Positions 47,187-56,719 are shown, numbered from the stretch's first letter. The stretch is 64,000 bases of DNA from Streptomyces rapamycinicus NRRL 5491 (GCF_024298965.1 NZ_CP085193.1:5704001-5768000); one strand, 5' to 3'. Notes: generated from the letters alone by a model not told the origin. Numbers and translations are program-made.

Positions 47187-48575
47187 ATGGCAGACGTGAA
47201 GGGCACCCCGCGCGAAGTACGCAAAGCAGCGATCGCAAGTTTGTTCGGTAGCGCATTGGAGTGGTACGACTTCTTCCTCTACGGCACGGCCGCCGCGCTC
47301 GTCTTCAACTCCCTCTTCTTCCCGACCTTCGATCCGCTGGTGGGAACGATCGCCGCCTTCGGCACCAACGCGGTGGGGTTCCTCGCCCGGCCGATCGGCG
47401 GAATCGTCTTCGGGCACTTCGGTGACCGGATCGGCCGTAAGTCGATGCTGGTGACCACACTTGTGATCATGGGTGTCGCCACCTGTCTGATCGGTCTGCT
47501 GCCCACCTACGCCACCATCGGGATCTGGGCACCGGTGCTGCTGATAGCGCTGCGGATCGTGCAGGGCATCGCCGTCGGCGGCGAGTGGGGCGGCGGGGTG
47601 CTGATCGTCAGCGAACACGCACCGAGCCACCGCCGCGGCTTCTACTCGGCCTGGAGCCAGACCGGTGTGGGGCTCGGCTTCGTCCTCTCCGCCTCCGCCT
47701 ACGCACTCGCCCAGGCGGTGACCACCAAGGAGTCCTTCCTCGCCTGGGGATGGCGCATTCCGTTCGTGGTCGGCATCCTGCTCACCGCCGTCGGGCTGCT
47801 GATCCGGCTCCGGATCATGGAGACGCCCGCGTTCCGCGAGACGGAGTCGGAGCCGGAGAAGAAGTCCAAGCCGCCGCTCATCGACGTCATCCGCACCCAC
47901 CCCAAGTCCATACTGATCGCCTTCGGGGCGCGGGTCGCCGAAACCGGTGCGAGCTACCTCTTCCTCACCTTCAGCCTCTCCTACGCGGCCGAGGTCGGGG
48001 TGGGCAAGGGGGTGGTGCTGGCCGCGCTCGTGGTGGGGATGCTGTTCGAGTCGTTCGCGATGCCGATGTTCGGGGCGCTCTCCGATCGCATCGGACGCCG
48101 ACCGGTGTATATCGGGGGCGCGATCGCGGTGATCGTCTGGGCCTATCCGTTCTTCGCGATGTTCGACTCGCGCAATCCGGTGCTGATCTTCGTGGCGATC
48201 TTCGTGGCGGTCGTGATCGGCCACGGGGCGATGATCGGCACCCAGCCGGCGTTCTTCACCGAACTCTTCGCCAGCCGGGTGGCCTACAGCGGGCTCGCCC
48301 TGGGGCATGAGCTCGCGTCGATGATCGTCGGCGGGTTCTCCCCCATCGTCGCCACCGCCCTGCTCGCGTGGTCGGGGGCGTCCTGGCCGATCGCGCTGTT
48401 CATGATCGGCATGGGCGCGGTCACGGTCTTCGCCGTGGCGGCCGCTCCCGAGACCAACCCGGCCGTCCTCAAGGACGGCAAGGACCGCAAGGGCCGGGAG
48501 GAGCCGGAGGGGCCGGAGGAACCGGAGGAACCGGACGAGCCCGAGGAGACCGAGGTGAAGTCCCAGACCGTCTGA
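47187..48575 (+). CDS. MFS transporter, metabolite:H+ symporter type
   Basis: A 462-aa permease with 12 hydrophobic segments. Leu-Glu-Trp-Tyr-Asp-Phe-Phe in TM1, Gly-Asp-Arg-Ile-Gly-Arg-Lys in the TM2-3 loop, Gly-Gly-Glu-Trp-Gly-Gly in TM4 and a second Ser-Asp-Arg-Ile-Gly-Arg-Arg-Pro loop are the marks of the MHS family (shikimate, proline/betaine, alpha-ketoglutarate). The substrate cannot be told. The last 35 residues form an unusual cytosolic tail rich in Glu-Pro pairs. ATG 47187 follows GGAGAG. Confidence 0.92.
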   Translation: MADVKGTPREVRKAAIASLFGSALEWYDFFLYGTAAALVFNSLFFPTFDPLVGTIAAFGTNAVGFLARPIGGIVFGHFGDRIGRKSMLVTTLVIMGVATCLIGLLPTYATIGIWAPVLLIALRIVQGIAVGGEWGGGVLIVSEHAPSHRRGFYSAWSQTGVGLGFVLSASAYALAQAVTTKESFLAWGWRIPFVVGILLTAVGLLIRLRIMETPAFRETESEPEKKSKPPLIDVIRTHPKSILIAFGARVAETGASYLFLTFSLSYAAEVGVGKGVVLAALVVGMLFESFAMPMFGALSDRIGRRPVYIGGAIAVIVWAYPFFAMFDSRNPVLIFVAIFVAVVIGHGAMIGTQPAFFTELFASRVAYSGLALGHELASMIVGGFSPIVATALLAWSGASWPIALFMIGMGAVTVFAVAAAPETNPAVLKDGKDRKGREEPEGPEEPEEPDEPEETEVKSQTV

Positions 48576-48603
48576 CCGGCCCGTCCGCCTCGTTCCCGTA
48601 TCG

Positions 48604-48630
48604 CTGCCTGGGTGCGCCGCACCCAGGCAG
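48604..48630 (+). terminator. Hairpin after the MFS gene
   Basis: CTGCCTGGGTGC pairs perfectly over 12 bp with GCACCCAGGCAG around GCC. There is no T-run. Three 12-bp GGGACGCGGGTC-type repeats follow at about 48673-48710 before the SDR gene. Confidence 0.6.
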
Positions 48631-48748
48631 CACGCGTCCTGGTTGACCCCCGCTGACCTGCGCAGACTGGGCCGGGACGCGGGTCGGGACGCGAGTCGGG
48701 ACGCGGGTCGCGTCCCGGGTCGGAAGCGAGATGAGGAACGGAGTACCC

Positions 48749-49504
48749 ATGTCTGGACGTCTGCACGGCAAGGTCGCGCTGATCACCGGAGCGACGGGCG
48801 GGATCGGCTCGGCCACCGCCGAACTCTTCGCGCAGGAGGGAGCACGGCTGCTGCTCACCGATGTGGCCGCGGAGCCCCTGAAGGCTCTGGAGGAACGGAT
48901 CGCGGAGCGCGGCGGTGACGTGGCCTCGGCCACGCTGGACGTCGCCTCGGCGGAGGCGTGGGGCGATGTGATCGCCACCGTGGGGGAGCGCTTCGGCCGC
49001 CTGGACGTGCTGGTCAACATCGCCGGGATCCTGGACTGGCCGGGCATCGAGGGCACCGATGAGGCGTCCTGGGACCGTGTCATCGAGGTGAACCAGAAGG
49101 GCACCTGGCTGGGGATGAAGGCGGCCATGCCGCTGTTGCGCGCGAGCGGCCGGGGGTCGGTGATCAACACATCCTCGGTGCTGGGGCTGGTGGGCAGCGG
49201 TGCGGCGGCCGCGTACCAGGCGTCGAAGGGCGCGGTCCGGCTGCTGTCGAAGACCGCGGCGGTCGAGTACGCCCGCGACAACGTACGGGTCAACTCGCTG
49301 CACCCGGGGGTGATCGCCACCCCGATGATCCAGGGCCTCCTGGACGAGCAGGGCGATCAGCAGCCGGACATCGTACGGACGCCGATGGCCCGGGCCGGCC
49401 GGGCGGACGAGATCGCACCGGCGATGCTGTTCCTCGCGAGCGACGAGTCGTCGTTCGTCACCGGCTCGGAGCTCGTGGTCGACGGCGGGCTCACCGCGCA
49501 CTGA
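48749..49504 (+). CDS. SDR-family NAD(P)-dependent oxidoreductase
   Basis: A 251-aa classical short-chain dehydrogenase. Cofactor motif Thr-Gly-Ala-Thr-Gly-Gly-Ile-Gly (about 13-20), Asn-Ile-Ala-Gly near 89, catalytic Ser in Asn-Thr-Ser-Ser-Val-Leu-Gly, and Tyr-x3-Lys in Tyr-Gln-Ala-Ser-Lys-Gly-Ala-Val, with a Pro-Gly motif after it. An Asp at the end of beta-2 (Thr-Asp-Val-Ala) favours NAD. ATG 48749 has GGAG just upstream. ATG 48731 is an alternative. The substrate is unknown. Confidence 0.9.
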   Translation: MSGRLHGKVALITGATGGIGSATAELFAQEGARLLLTDVAAEPLKALEERIAERGGDVASATLDVASAEAWGDVIATVGERFGRLDVLVNIAGILDWPGIEGTDEASWDRVIEVNQKGTWLGMKAAMPLLRASGRGSVINTSSVLGLVGSGAAAAYQASKGAVRLLSKTAAVEYARDNVRVNSLHPGVIATPMIQGLLDEQGDQQPDIVRTPMARAGRADEIAPAMLFLASDESSFVTGSELVVDGGLTAH

Positions 49505-49558
49505 CGACCGCCGCGTCTCCTACGACGGAATTGTCCGTTCCCGCCGTACGCTGGGCGG

Positions 49559-50683
49559 ATGACGCGGCTGATCGTGGCGGGCGGAGGAGGCGGGGACGCG
49601 GTGGCCGCCGCGGTGCTCGACCGGGCCCTGTACGGGCGCGGGGCGGGCGATGACCGGGCCCTGTACGGGCGCGGGGCGGGCGATGACCGGGCGGTGGTCC
49701 TGACCTACGCCTGGGACCGGCTGCTCGTCGACCCCGTCCCCGGGCCCCGGGCCGCGGCCGACTTCACCGGTCTGCGGGCGCTGACGCCGAACGTGTACGC
49801 CGTGCCCGCGGACGGGAAGCCCGTGGCGCCCGCCGGATCCACACTGCCCCGGCTGGCCGCCGAGCTGCCGCACACCTTCGCCCTGCTCGACCCCCACCAC
49901 GGCGTCGAGGGCATGGTCCGGCAGTTGGAGGAGCTGATCGAGCATCTGGCCCCGGCGTCGGTCGACCTGCTGGACGTGGGCGGCGACATCCTCGCGCACG
50001 GCGATGAGCCGACGCTGCGGAGCCCGCTCGGGGACGCGCTGTCGCTCGCCGCGTGTGCGCAGGTGAACGCGGAGATCCGGCTGCTGGTCGCCGGGCCCGG
50101 GCTGGACGGGGAGCTTCCGGTGGAGGTGCTGCACGAACGGCTGGAGCGGGTGGTCCATACGCTGACCGCCGGCGATGTCGCGCCCATCGGCCCCGTCATG
50201 GAGTGGCATCCGTCGGAGGCCACCGGCATGCTCACGGCCGCGGCGCGGGGGGTGCGAGGGCTGTGCGAGGTACGGGACGCGGGGCTCACGATTCCCCTGA
50301 CGGACGACGGGGCTGTGGTCCATGAGGCGGATCTCGACACCGCGTTCCGCCGGAACCGGCTGGCCGGGGCCATCGCCGACACCACCGGACTCGCCGAGGC
50401 CGAGTGGCACTGCCGGGAGATCTGCGGCTACTCGGAGATCGACTACGAGCGGGAGAAGGCCGCGCGGTCCGGGGCGGCGCCCGAGGGTCCGTTCCGGCCA
50501 AGGGCCGTACTGGCCGGGGTCACCCGCTTCGCGGAGGAGGCCCGCGCCCGCGGCGTCAGCCACACCACCTTCCGGCGTCTCACCGAGGTCCTCGGGCTGA
50601 ACGGTGTCCAACGCGCCGATCTGCGGGCCCTGCTGATCGGGACTCAGCCCGAGCGGTACGACGCCCCGCTGTGGCGGCTGTGA
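49559..50683 (+). CDS. DUF1152 family protein
   Basis: A 374-aa protein with the DUF1152 pattern: an N-terminal Gly-Gly-Gly-Gly-Gly-Asp-Ala nucleotide-binding-like loop, Asp-Val-Gly-Gly-Asp-Ile-Leu-Ala-His-Gly-Asp-Glu, Ser-Pro-Leu-Gly-Asp-Ala and a Pro-Gly-Leu-Asp-Gly-Glu-Leu segment. Family function is unknown. Residues about 22-43 contain an exact in-frame 11-residue duplication from a 33-bp repeat (49621-49653 and 49654-49686), absent from the expected fold core. Confidence 0.85.
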   Translation: MTRLIVAGGGGGDAVAAAVLDRALYGRGAGDDRALYGRGAGDDRAVVLTYAWDRLLVDPVPGPRAAADFTGLRALTPNVYAVPADGKPVAPAGSTLPRLAAELPHTFALLDPHHGVEGMVRQLEELIEHLAPASVDLLDVGGDILAHGDEPTLRSPLGDALSLAACAQVNAEIRLLVAGPGLDGELPVEVLHERLERVVHTLTAGDVAPIGPVMEWHPSEATGMLTAAARGVRGLCEVRDAGLTIPLTDDGAVVHEADLDTAFRRNRLAGAIADTTGLAEAEWHCREICGYSEIDYEREKAARSGAAPEGPFRPRAVLAGVTRFAEEARARGVSHTTFRRLTEVLGLNGVQRADLRALLIGTQPERYDAPLWRL

Positions 50684-50697
50684 TCCCCCGGATGGGG

Positions 50698-50854
50698 TAT
50701 AGTTGATCTCGCAACGCCGCCCCGGAGGGCGGGAGTTGATGCGTCGGTCGTCTAAGGAAAGATACTCGTCTCCAAACGAGGGATGTAGGTGCAAGGCCTG
50801 CTCGGCGCTCCTTAGAAAAGTCCCTCCCCTGATCGCAGGGGAGGGACTTTTTTC
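50698..50854 (+). ncRNA. Small transcript with tRNA-like fold (50741-50809)
   Basis: A TATAGT -10-like box at 50698-50703 precedes a short leader hairpin (CCGCCC/GGGCGG), a 69-nt segment folding as a full cloverleaf, and a strong terminator. The acceptor is GCGTCGG/TCGGCGC, the D stem GTCT/AGAT around AAGGAA, the anticodon-type stem CTCGT/ACGAG and the T stem GTAGG/CCTGC with loop TGCAAGG. The 3' end TCC resembles tRNA-Gly discriminator plus CC. The anticodon loop has only six bases (CTCCAA), so decoding as Trp or Gly is unclear. It may be an odd tRNA or a tRNA-like RNA. Confidence 0.55.
50815..50854 (+). terminator. Strong terminator of the tRNA-like transcript
   Basis: AAAAGTCCCTCCCCTG pairs with CAGGGGAGGGACTTTT, with a T-run at the 3' side. 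One of the strongest intrinsic terminators in the window. Confidence 0.9.
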
Positions 50855-51060
50855 GTGTGTCCGCCTGCCTGCCGGGGTGTCCGCCTGCCTGTCGAGGTGT
50901 CCGCCTGCCGGGGTGTCCGGCCGACCACACGGCGAAGCCGCATGGCGATGTTTTCCTTTCCCCTCCCCGCCCCTTCCCGTAACCAGGGGCTCCGCCCCTG
51001 GACCCCGGGGCCTGGGGGCCGCATATCGACGCCGAGAGAAGGGGCGGAGCCCGGGTTGCG

Positions 51061-51310
51061 GGGCCTGGGGCGAAGCCCGGACCGAGGCCTGAGGCGGAGC
51101 CCCAGTTGCGGGGCCTGGGGCAGAGCCCGGACCGGGGCCTGGCGCAAAACCCCAATCGCGGGGCCTGGAGCGGAGCCCGGACCGAGGCCTGGCGCAAAAC
51201 CCCAATCGCGGGGCCTGGAGCGGAGCCCGGACCGAGGCCTGGCGCAAAACCCCAATCGCGGGGCCTGGAGCGGAGCCCGGACCGAGGCCTGAGGCGGAGC
51301 CCCGGTTACG
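51061..51310. repeat. 50-bp minisatellite, five units, in a convergent gap
   Basis: Units begin GGGCCTGGRG at 51061, 51111, 51161, 51211 and 51261, with exact 50-bp spacing. Those at 51161 and 51211 are identical and the outer ones diverge. Degenerate shorter units continue to about 51420. The gap 50855-51478 has no gene. There are no unique spacers, so it is not a CRISPR array. Confidence 0.85.
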
Positions 51311-51478
51311 GGGCCTGAGGCAAAGCCCCGGTTTCGGGGCCTGAGGCAAGCCCCGGCTACGGGGCCTGGGGCGGAGCCCGGACCGGGGGCTGGGGCTTTG
51401 CCCCAGTTTCGGGAAGGGGCGGGGAGGGGAATGGCTCGCCGTAGGCGGCACGATCCGCCGGGCGGCCCCCCAACCCCC

Positions 51479-52546
51479 TCAGCACCGCGTCGGCGTCGCC
51501 CTCGGCGGCCGCCCGCCCGGGTGGCGGTGGCGCCAGGTCCAGAAGACCACCGCGGACAGCAGACACCAGACCACCAGCACCAGGAACGGAAAGGCGTGCT
51601 GGTTGGCGCGGAAGTAGATCGCCGTGTGCTGGGCGTTGACCGAGGCGCCCGGCGGGAGCCAGCGGCCGACGGTGCCGAGGAGGGAGGGGAGCAGGGGCCA
51701 GGAGACGGCGCCGCCGGAGGAGGGGTTGCCGAGGAGCACCATCAGACCCCAGGTGGGGATGAGTGCCCAGCGCCCGAAGAGGACGTTGAACATGGAGAAC
51801 ACCAGCCCCGAGGTGAACATCGTCAGCGCCAGGATCGCCCAGGACTCCGGGAACGGGAGCTGGAGCGCGCCCAGCCCCTGGTCGACGATCACCGCGATGG
51901 TGAACCCGCCCAGCAGGGCGTACGCGATCATGAAGGCGATCCGCTCGGCCGGGTTGAGCTCGGAGGCGTTCACGCTGAGCTGGATGGCGCCGAGGAAGCC
52001 GATGATCGTGGCGGCCAGGGAGATGTAGAAGACCGCGAGGCCGCGCGGATCGCCGGGCTGCAGCGGTTTCACGTCCTTGACCGTGACCGGCACCCCGGAG
52101 ACCCGGCCGACCTTGCCCGCGGCCTGGCCGAGCACCTGGGCGACGGTCGCCCCGGCCGCGCTCGCCACGTCCATCCGCACGCCGCGGCCGCGCACCTGGA
52201 GGACCGCGAAGACCCGCTGCTCCTCCAGGGACCAGCGGGCCTTGGCGTAGCCGGGGTAGGGATGCAGCCGGAGGGAGGCGTTCAGGGCCTGCTCCATCCC
52301 GGCGAGGAACCGGTTCAGCGGGGCGGCGCCGTGATCGGGGACCACGACGGCGGTGGGGACGTTCCGGGGGGTGGGGTTCGCGAAGGCGTAGGTGTACGAG
52401 CCCGCGAAGAGCCCCGCACCCGCGGAGATGATCAGCACGATGACGGTCGCGGGGAAGAAGGGGGACCGCTTGAAGGCCCCCCACCCCCATCGCGGTGATC
52501 GGCGTTCGGGCTCGGGGTCGGGGCGCTGCGCCAAGTCATCGGCCAT
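51479..52546 (-). CDS. DUF3533/YhgE-Pip-like membrane protein
   Basis: A 355-aa membrane protein. TM1 (about 32-52) is followed by a large external domain (about 55-165), then five to six TM segments (about 170-335), the topology of DUF3533/ABC-2-like permeases without an ATPase partner. Asn-Pro-Thr-Pro-Arg-Asn-Val-Pro after TM1 and Asn-Pro-Ser-Ser-Gly-Gly-Ala in a late loop match what I recall of Streptomyces members. The substrate is unknown; an efflux or envelope role is possible. It is divergent from hrpA. Confidence 0.75.
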   Translation of the reverse strand: MADDLAQRPDPEPERRSPRWGWGAFKRSPFFPATVIVLIISAGAGLFAGSYTYAFANPTPRNVPTAVVVPDHGAAPLNRFLAGMEQALNASLRLHPYPGYAKARWSLEEQRVFAVLQVRGRGVRMDVASAAGATVAQVLGQAAGKVGRVSGVPVTVKDVKPLQPGDPRGLAVFYISLAATIIGFLGAIQLSVNASELNPAERIAFMIAYALLGGFTIAVIVDQGLGALQLPFPESWAILALTMFTSGLVFSMFNVLFGRWALIPTWGLMVLLGNPSSGGAVSWPLLPSLLGTVGRWLPPGASVNAQHTAIYFRANQHAFPFLVLVVWCLLSAVVFWTWRHRHPGGRPPRATPTRC

Positions 52547-52655
52547 GAGATCACGCTAAAGCGATGGACCCTTACATATCGCACATATCGCTCGACGCGG
52601 CGCGGGCGGAAATGGTTCGCCAGCCGTTTTCCGGAGGTGAGATCCTGGGATCCGT

Positions 52656-55600
52656 ATGTCCACCACGCCTGCCCCCGCCCTGCCCGCCCTGCTGGAGCGG
52701 CTGCCCGAGCTGATGCTGCGCGACCAGCAGCGGCTGGGACGCCGGCTCGACGGTGCGCGCCGGATCCGTAAACCCGAGGCCCGTGCGGCCGTGCTCGGCG
52801 AGATCGCCGACGAGATGACGCGTGCCGAGCTGCGGGTCGCGGACCGCCGCGCCGCGGTGCCGGCCATCACCTATCCGGAAGAGCTGCCGGTCAGCCAGAA
52901 GAAGGACGCGATCCTCGAGGCCGTCCGGGATCACCAGGTGGTGATCGTCGCGGGTGAGACCGGCTCCGGGAAGACCACCCAGATTCCGAAGATCTGCCTG
53001 GAGCTGGGGCGCGGCGTCAAGGGCCTCATCGGCCATACGCAGCCACGCCGGATCGCGGCCCGCACGGTGGCCGAGCGCATCGCCGAGGAGATGCGGTCAC
53101 CGCTCGGCGAGTCCGTCGGCTGGAAGGTCCGGTTCACCGACCAGGTGGGCCAGGACACCCACGTCAAGCTGATGACCGACGGCATTCTGCTCGCCGAGAT
53201 CCAGACCGACCGCGAGCTGCGCCAGTACGACACGATCATCATCGACGAGGCCCATGAGCGCAGCCTCAACATCGACTTCCTGCTCGGCTATCTGGCCCAG
53301 CTGCTGCCCCGCCGCCCCGACCTCAAGGTCGTGATCACCTCCGCCACCATCGACCCGGAGCGCTTCTCCCGCCATTTCGGCGACGCGCCGATCGTCGAGG
53401 TCAGCGGGCGTACGTATCCGGTCGAGGTGCGCTACCGCCCGCTGCTCGAGGAGGGCGGCGAGGACAGCGACCGCGACCAGATCACCGCGATCTGCGACGC
53501 GGTCGACGAGCTCCAGGCCGAGGGCCCGGGCGACATCCTGGTCTTCCTCTCCGGCGAGCGGGAGATCCGCGACACCGCCGACGCGCTGAACAAGAAGAAG
53601 CTCCCGGTCACCGAGGTGCTCCCGCTGTACGCGCGGCTGTCGCACGCCGAGCAGCACCGGGTCTTCCAGAGACACACCGGCCGCCGGATCGTGCTGGCGA
53701 CGAACGTGGCCGAGACCTCGCTGACCGTCCCCGGCATCCGCTATGTGATCGACCCGGGCACCGCCCGGATCTCCCGCTACAGCCATCGCACCAAGGTCCA
53801 GCGGCTGCCCATCGAGCCGGTCTCCCAGGCCAGCGCCAATCAGCGCAAGGGCCGCTGCGGCCGGACCAGCGACGGCATCTGCGTCCGGCTGTACTCCGAG
53901 GACGACTTCGTCACCCGCCCGGAGTTCACCGACGCCGAGATCCTGCGGACCAACCTCGCCTCCGTCATCCTCCAGATGACCGCCGCCGGCCTCGGCGACA
54001 TCGAGAAGTTCCCCTTCATCGACCCGCCGGACCGCCGCAACATCAAGGACGGCGTCCAGCTCCTGGAGGAGCTGCACGCCCTGGACGGCAAGCAGAAGGA
54101 CCCGCGCAAGCGGCTCACCCAGGTCGGCCGGAAGCTGGCCCAGCTGCCGGTGGACCCGCGGCTGGCCCGGATGGTGCTGGAGGCGGATCGCAACGGCTGT
54201 GTCCGCGAGGTCATGGTGATCGCGGCGGCGCTGTCCATCCAGGACCCGCGTGAGCGCCCCTCGGACAAGCAGCAGCAGGCGGATCAGCAGCACGCCCGCT
54301 TCAAGGACGAGGCCAGCGACTTCCTGGCCTTCCTCAATCTGTGGAAGTACGTCCGGGAGCGGCAGAAGGAGCTGTCCTCCTCCGCCTTCCGCCGGATGTG
54401 CCGCAATGAGTACCTCAACTACCTGCGCATACGCGAATGGCAGGACATCTACAGCCAGTTGCGCACGGTCGCCAAGACCATGGACATCCATATGTCCGAG
54501 CAGGACGCGGCGCCCGACCGCGTCCACACGTCGCTGCTGGCGGGTCTGCTGTCCCATGTGGGCCTGAAGGACACCGACAAGAACGAGTACGTGGGCGCGC
54601 GCAGCGCCAAGTTCGCGGTCTTCCCCGGCTCGGCGCTGTTCAAGAAGCCGCCGCGCTGGGTGATGTCGGCGGAGCTGGTGGAGACGTCCCGGCTGTGGGC
54701 GCGGGTCAATGCCCGGATCGAGCCGGAGTGGATCGAGCCGCTCGCCCAGCACCTGGTCAAGCGCACCTACAGCGAGCCGCACTGGGAGCAGAAGCAGGCC
54801 GCGGTGATGGCGTATGAGCGGGTGACGCTCTACGGGGTGCCGATCGTCGCCCAGCGGAAGGTCAACTACGGCCGGATCGACCCCGAGACCAGCCGCGACC
54901 TGTTCATCCGCAACGCCCTGGTGGAGGGCGACTGGCGCACCCACCACCAGTTCTTCCACGACAACCGCAAGCTGCTGGGCGAGGTCGAGGAGCTGGAGCA
55001 CCGCGCCCGGCGCCGCGACATCCTCGTGGACGACGAGACGCTCTTCGACTTCTACGACCAGCGGATCCCCGAGCATGTGGTGTCCGGCGCGCACTTCGAC
55101 TCCTGGTGGAAGCACAAGCGGCGCGAGGAGCCGGAGCTTCTCAACTTCGAGAAGTCGATGCTCATCAACGAGCGGGCGCAGGGGGTCACCAAGGACGCCT
55201 ATCCGGACTCCTGGCGCCAGGGGAAGCTCAAGTTCAAGGTGACGTACCAGTTCGAGCCGGGGGCGGACGCGGACGGTGTGACCGTCCACATCCCGCTCCA
55301 GGTGCTCAACCAGGTCACCCCGGACGGCTTCGACTGGCAGATCCCGGGGCTGCGCGAGGATCTGGTCACCGAGCTGATCCGCTCGCTGCCCAAACCGGTC
55401 CGCCGGCACTACGTCCCGGCGCCCAACTACGCCAAGCGCTTCCTGGAAAGCGCTGTCCCGCTCCAGGAGCCGCTGACGGCGGCGCTGGGGCGGGAGCTCC
55501 AGCGGATGGTGGGCGTACGGATCGAGCCGGAGGACTGGGACCTGACGAAGGTCCCCGACCACCTGAAGATCACCTTCCGGGTGGTGGACGAGCGGCGCCG

Positions 55601-56582
55601 CAAACTGGCCGAGGACAGGGACCTGGAGGCGCTGCGGCAGCGGCTGCGGCCCAAGACGCGGGCCGCGATCTCCAAGGCGTTCGAGTCCTCCAAGGAGGCC
55701 GTGGGGATCGAGCAGCGCGGCGGGCTGACCCGGTGGACGGTCGGCACGCTGCCGCGCACCTTCGAGACGCGCCGGGGCGGCCAGCCGGTCAAGGCGTATC
55801 CGGCGCTCGTCGACGAGGGCTCCTCGGTGGCCGTGCGGCTCTTCGACACCGAGGTCGAGCAGCGGGAGGCGATGTGGCGGGGGACGCGCCGGCTGATCCT
55901 GCTCCAGCTGCCGTCCAACCCGGCGAAGTTCGTCCAGGGCAAGCTCTCCAACCAGGCCAAGCTGGCGCTCTCCAGCAGCCCGCACGGCAGTGTGCAGGCG
56001 CTGTTCGACGACTGCGTGGCCGCGGCGGCCGACCGGCTGATCGCGGCCCGTGGCGGCCCGGTCTGGGACGAGGAATCGTTCCGCAAGCTCTTCGACGCCG
56101 TCCGCAGCGACATCATGGACGCCACGCTGGACACCGTGCGCAAGGTCCAGGAGGTGCTGGCGGCCTGGCAGTCGTGCGAGCGGCGGCTGAAGGCCACCCG
56201 CAGCCCGGTGCTGCTGACGTCCCTCACGGACATCAGGGAGCAGCTCTCCGAGCTCATCACGCCGGGTTTCGTGACCGCTCACGGCGTACGGCGGCTCCCG
56301 GACCTCATGCGCTATCTGGTGGCCGTGGACCGGCGGCTCCAGCAGCTTCCGGGCAACGCCGAGCGGGACCGCTCCCGGATGGCGAAGGTGCGGGAGATGC
56401 GGGACGAGTACGCCTGGCTGCTGGAGCAGTTCCCGCCCGGGCGCCCGGTGCCCCAGGAGGCGCTGGAGGTCCGCTGGATGATCGAGGAACTGCGGGTCAG
56501 CTACTTCGCGCACGCCCTCGGCACGGCCTATCCGGTGTCCGACAAGCGCATCGTCAAGGCCATCGACGCGGCGGCTCCGTAA
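52656..56582 (+). CDS. hrpA: ATP-dependent RNA helicase HrpA
   Basis: A 1308-aa DEAH helicase, the length of E. coli HrpA. Walker A Gly-Glu-Thr-Gly-Ser-Gly-Lys-Thr-Thr-Gln (about 102-111), DEAH in Ile-Asp-Glu-Ala-His-Glu-Arg-Ser (about 197), Ser-Ala-Thr, and motif VI Gln-Arg-Lys-Gly-Arg-Cys-Gly-Arg (about 395-402). HA2 and OB domains follow, then a long C-terminal DUF3418-type region specific to HrpA. HrpA proteins act on RNA, including rescue of stalled ribosomes in E. coli. ATG 52656 is the first good start after GGAGGTGA. Confidence 0.95.
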   Translation: MSTTPAPALPALLERLPELMLRDQQRLGRRLDGARRIRKPEARAAVLGEIADEMTRAELRVADRRAAVPAITYPEELPVSQKKDAILEAVRDHQVVIVAGETGSGKTTQIPKICLELGRGVKGLIGHTQPRRIAARTVAERIAEEMRSPLGESVGWKVRFTDQVGQDTHVKLMTDGILLAEIQTDRELRQYDTIIIDEAHERSLNIDFLLGYLAQLLPRRPDLKVVITSATIDPERFSRHFGDAPIVEVSGRTYPVEVRYRPLLEEGGEDSDRDQITAICDAVDELQAEGPGDILVFLSGEREIRDTADALNKKKLPVTEVLPLYARLSHAEQHRVFQRHTGRRIVLATNVAETSLTVPGIRYVIDPGTARISRYSHRTKVQRLPIEPVSQASANQRKGRCGRTSDGICVRLYSEDDFVTRPEFTDAEILRTNLASVILQMTAAGLGDIEKFPFIDPPDRRNIKDGVQLLEELHALDGKQKDPRKRLTQVGRKLAQLPVDPRLARMVLEADRNGCVREVMVIAAALSIQDPRERPSDKQQQADQQHARFKDEASDFLAFLNLWKYVRERQKELSSSAFRRMCRNEYLNYLRIREWQDIYSQLRTVAKTMDIHMSEQDAAPDRVHTSLLAGLLSHVGLKDTDKNEYVGARSAKFAVFPGSALFKKPPRWVMSAELVETSRLWARVNARIEPEWIEPLAQHLVKRTYSEPHWEQKQAAVMAYERVTLYGVPIVAQRKVNYGRIDPETSRDLFIRNALVEGDWRTHHQFFHDNRKLLGEVEELEHRARRRDILVDDETLFDFYDQRIPEHVVSGAHFDSWWKHKRREEPELLNFEKSMLINERAQGVTKDAYPDSWRQGKLKFKVTYQFEPGADADGVTVHIPLQVLNQVTPDGFDWQIPGLREDLVTELIRSLPKPVRRHYVPAPNYAKRFLESAVPLQEPLTAALGRELQRMVGVRIEPEDWDLTKVPDHLKITFRVVDERRRKLAEDRDLEALRQRLRPKTRAAISKAFESSKEAVGIEQRGGLTRWTVGTLPRTFETRRGGQPVKAYPALVDEGSSVAVRLFDTEVEQREAMWRGTRRLILLQLPSNPAKFVQGKLSNQAKLALSSSPHGSVQALFDDCVAAAADRLIAARGGPVWDEESFRKLFDAVRSDIMDATLDTVRKVQEVLAAWQSCERRLKATRSPVLLTSLTDIREQLSELITPGFVTAHGVRRLPDLMRYLVAVDRRLQQLPGNAERDRSRMAKVREMRDEYAWLLEQFPPGRPVPQEALEVRWMIEELRVSYFAHALGTAYPVSDKRIVKAIDAAAP

Positions 56583-56719
56583 GGGTGTCCCGGGGGCTCC
56601 GGCGGCCCGCCGGGGCCCGGCCGGGCGCGAGTTCGACCGCGCCCCCTGACCTGCTGTAGAGTCTGCATCGCAGCGCACACAGCGCGGCGCACGGCGGCGG
56701 AGCCGCAAGCGTCACTGTT

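Noticed and set aside
51061..51310. Possible CRISPR array
   Set aside because: Repeats are contiguous 50-bp units without unique spacers, and no cas genes are in the window.
53097..56708. A 1203-codon minus-strand frame opposite hrpA
   Set aside because: Antisense shadow of a gene with complete DEAH helicase motifs.
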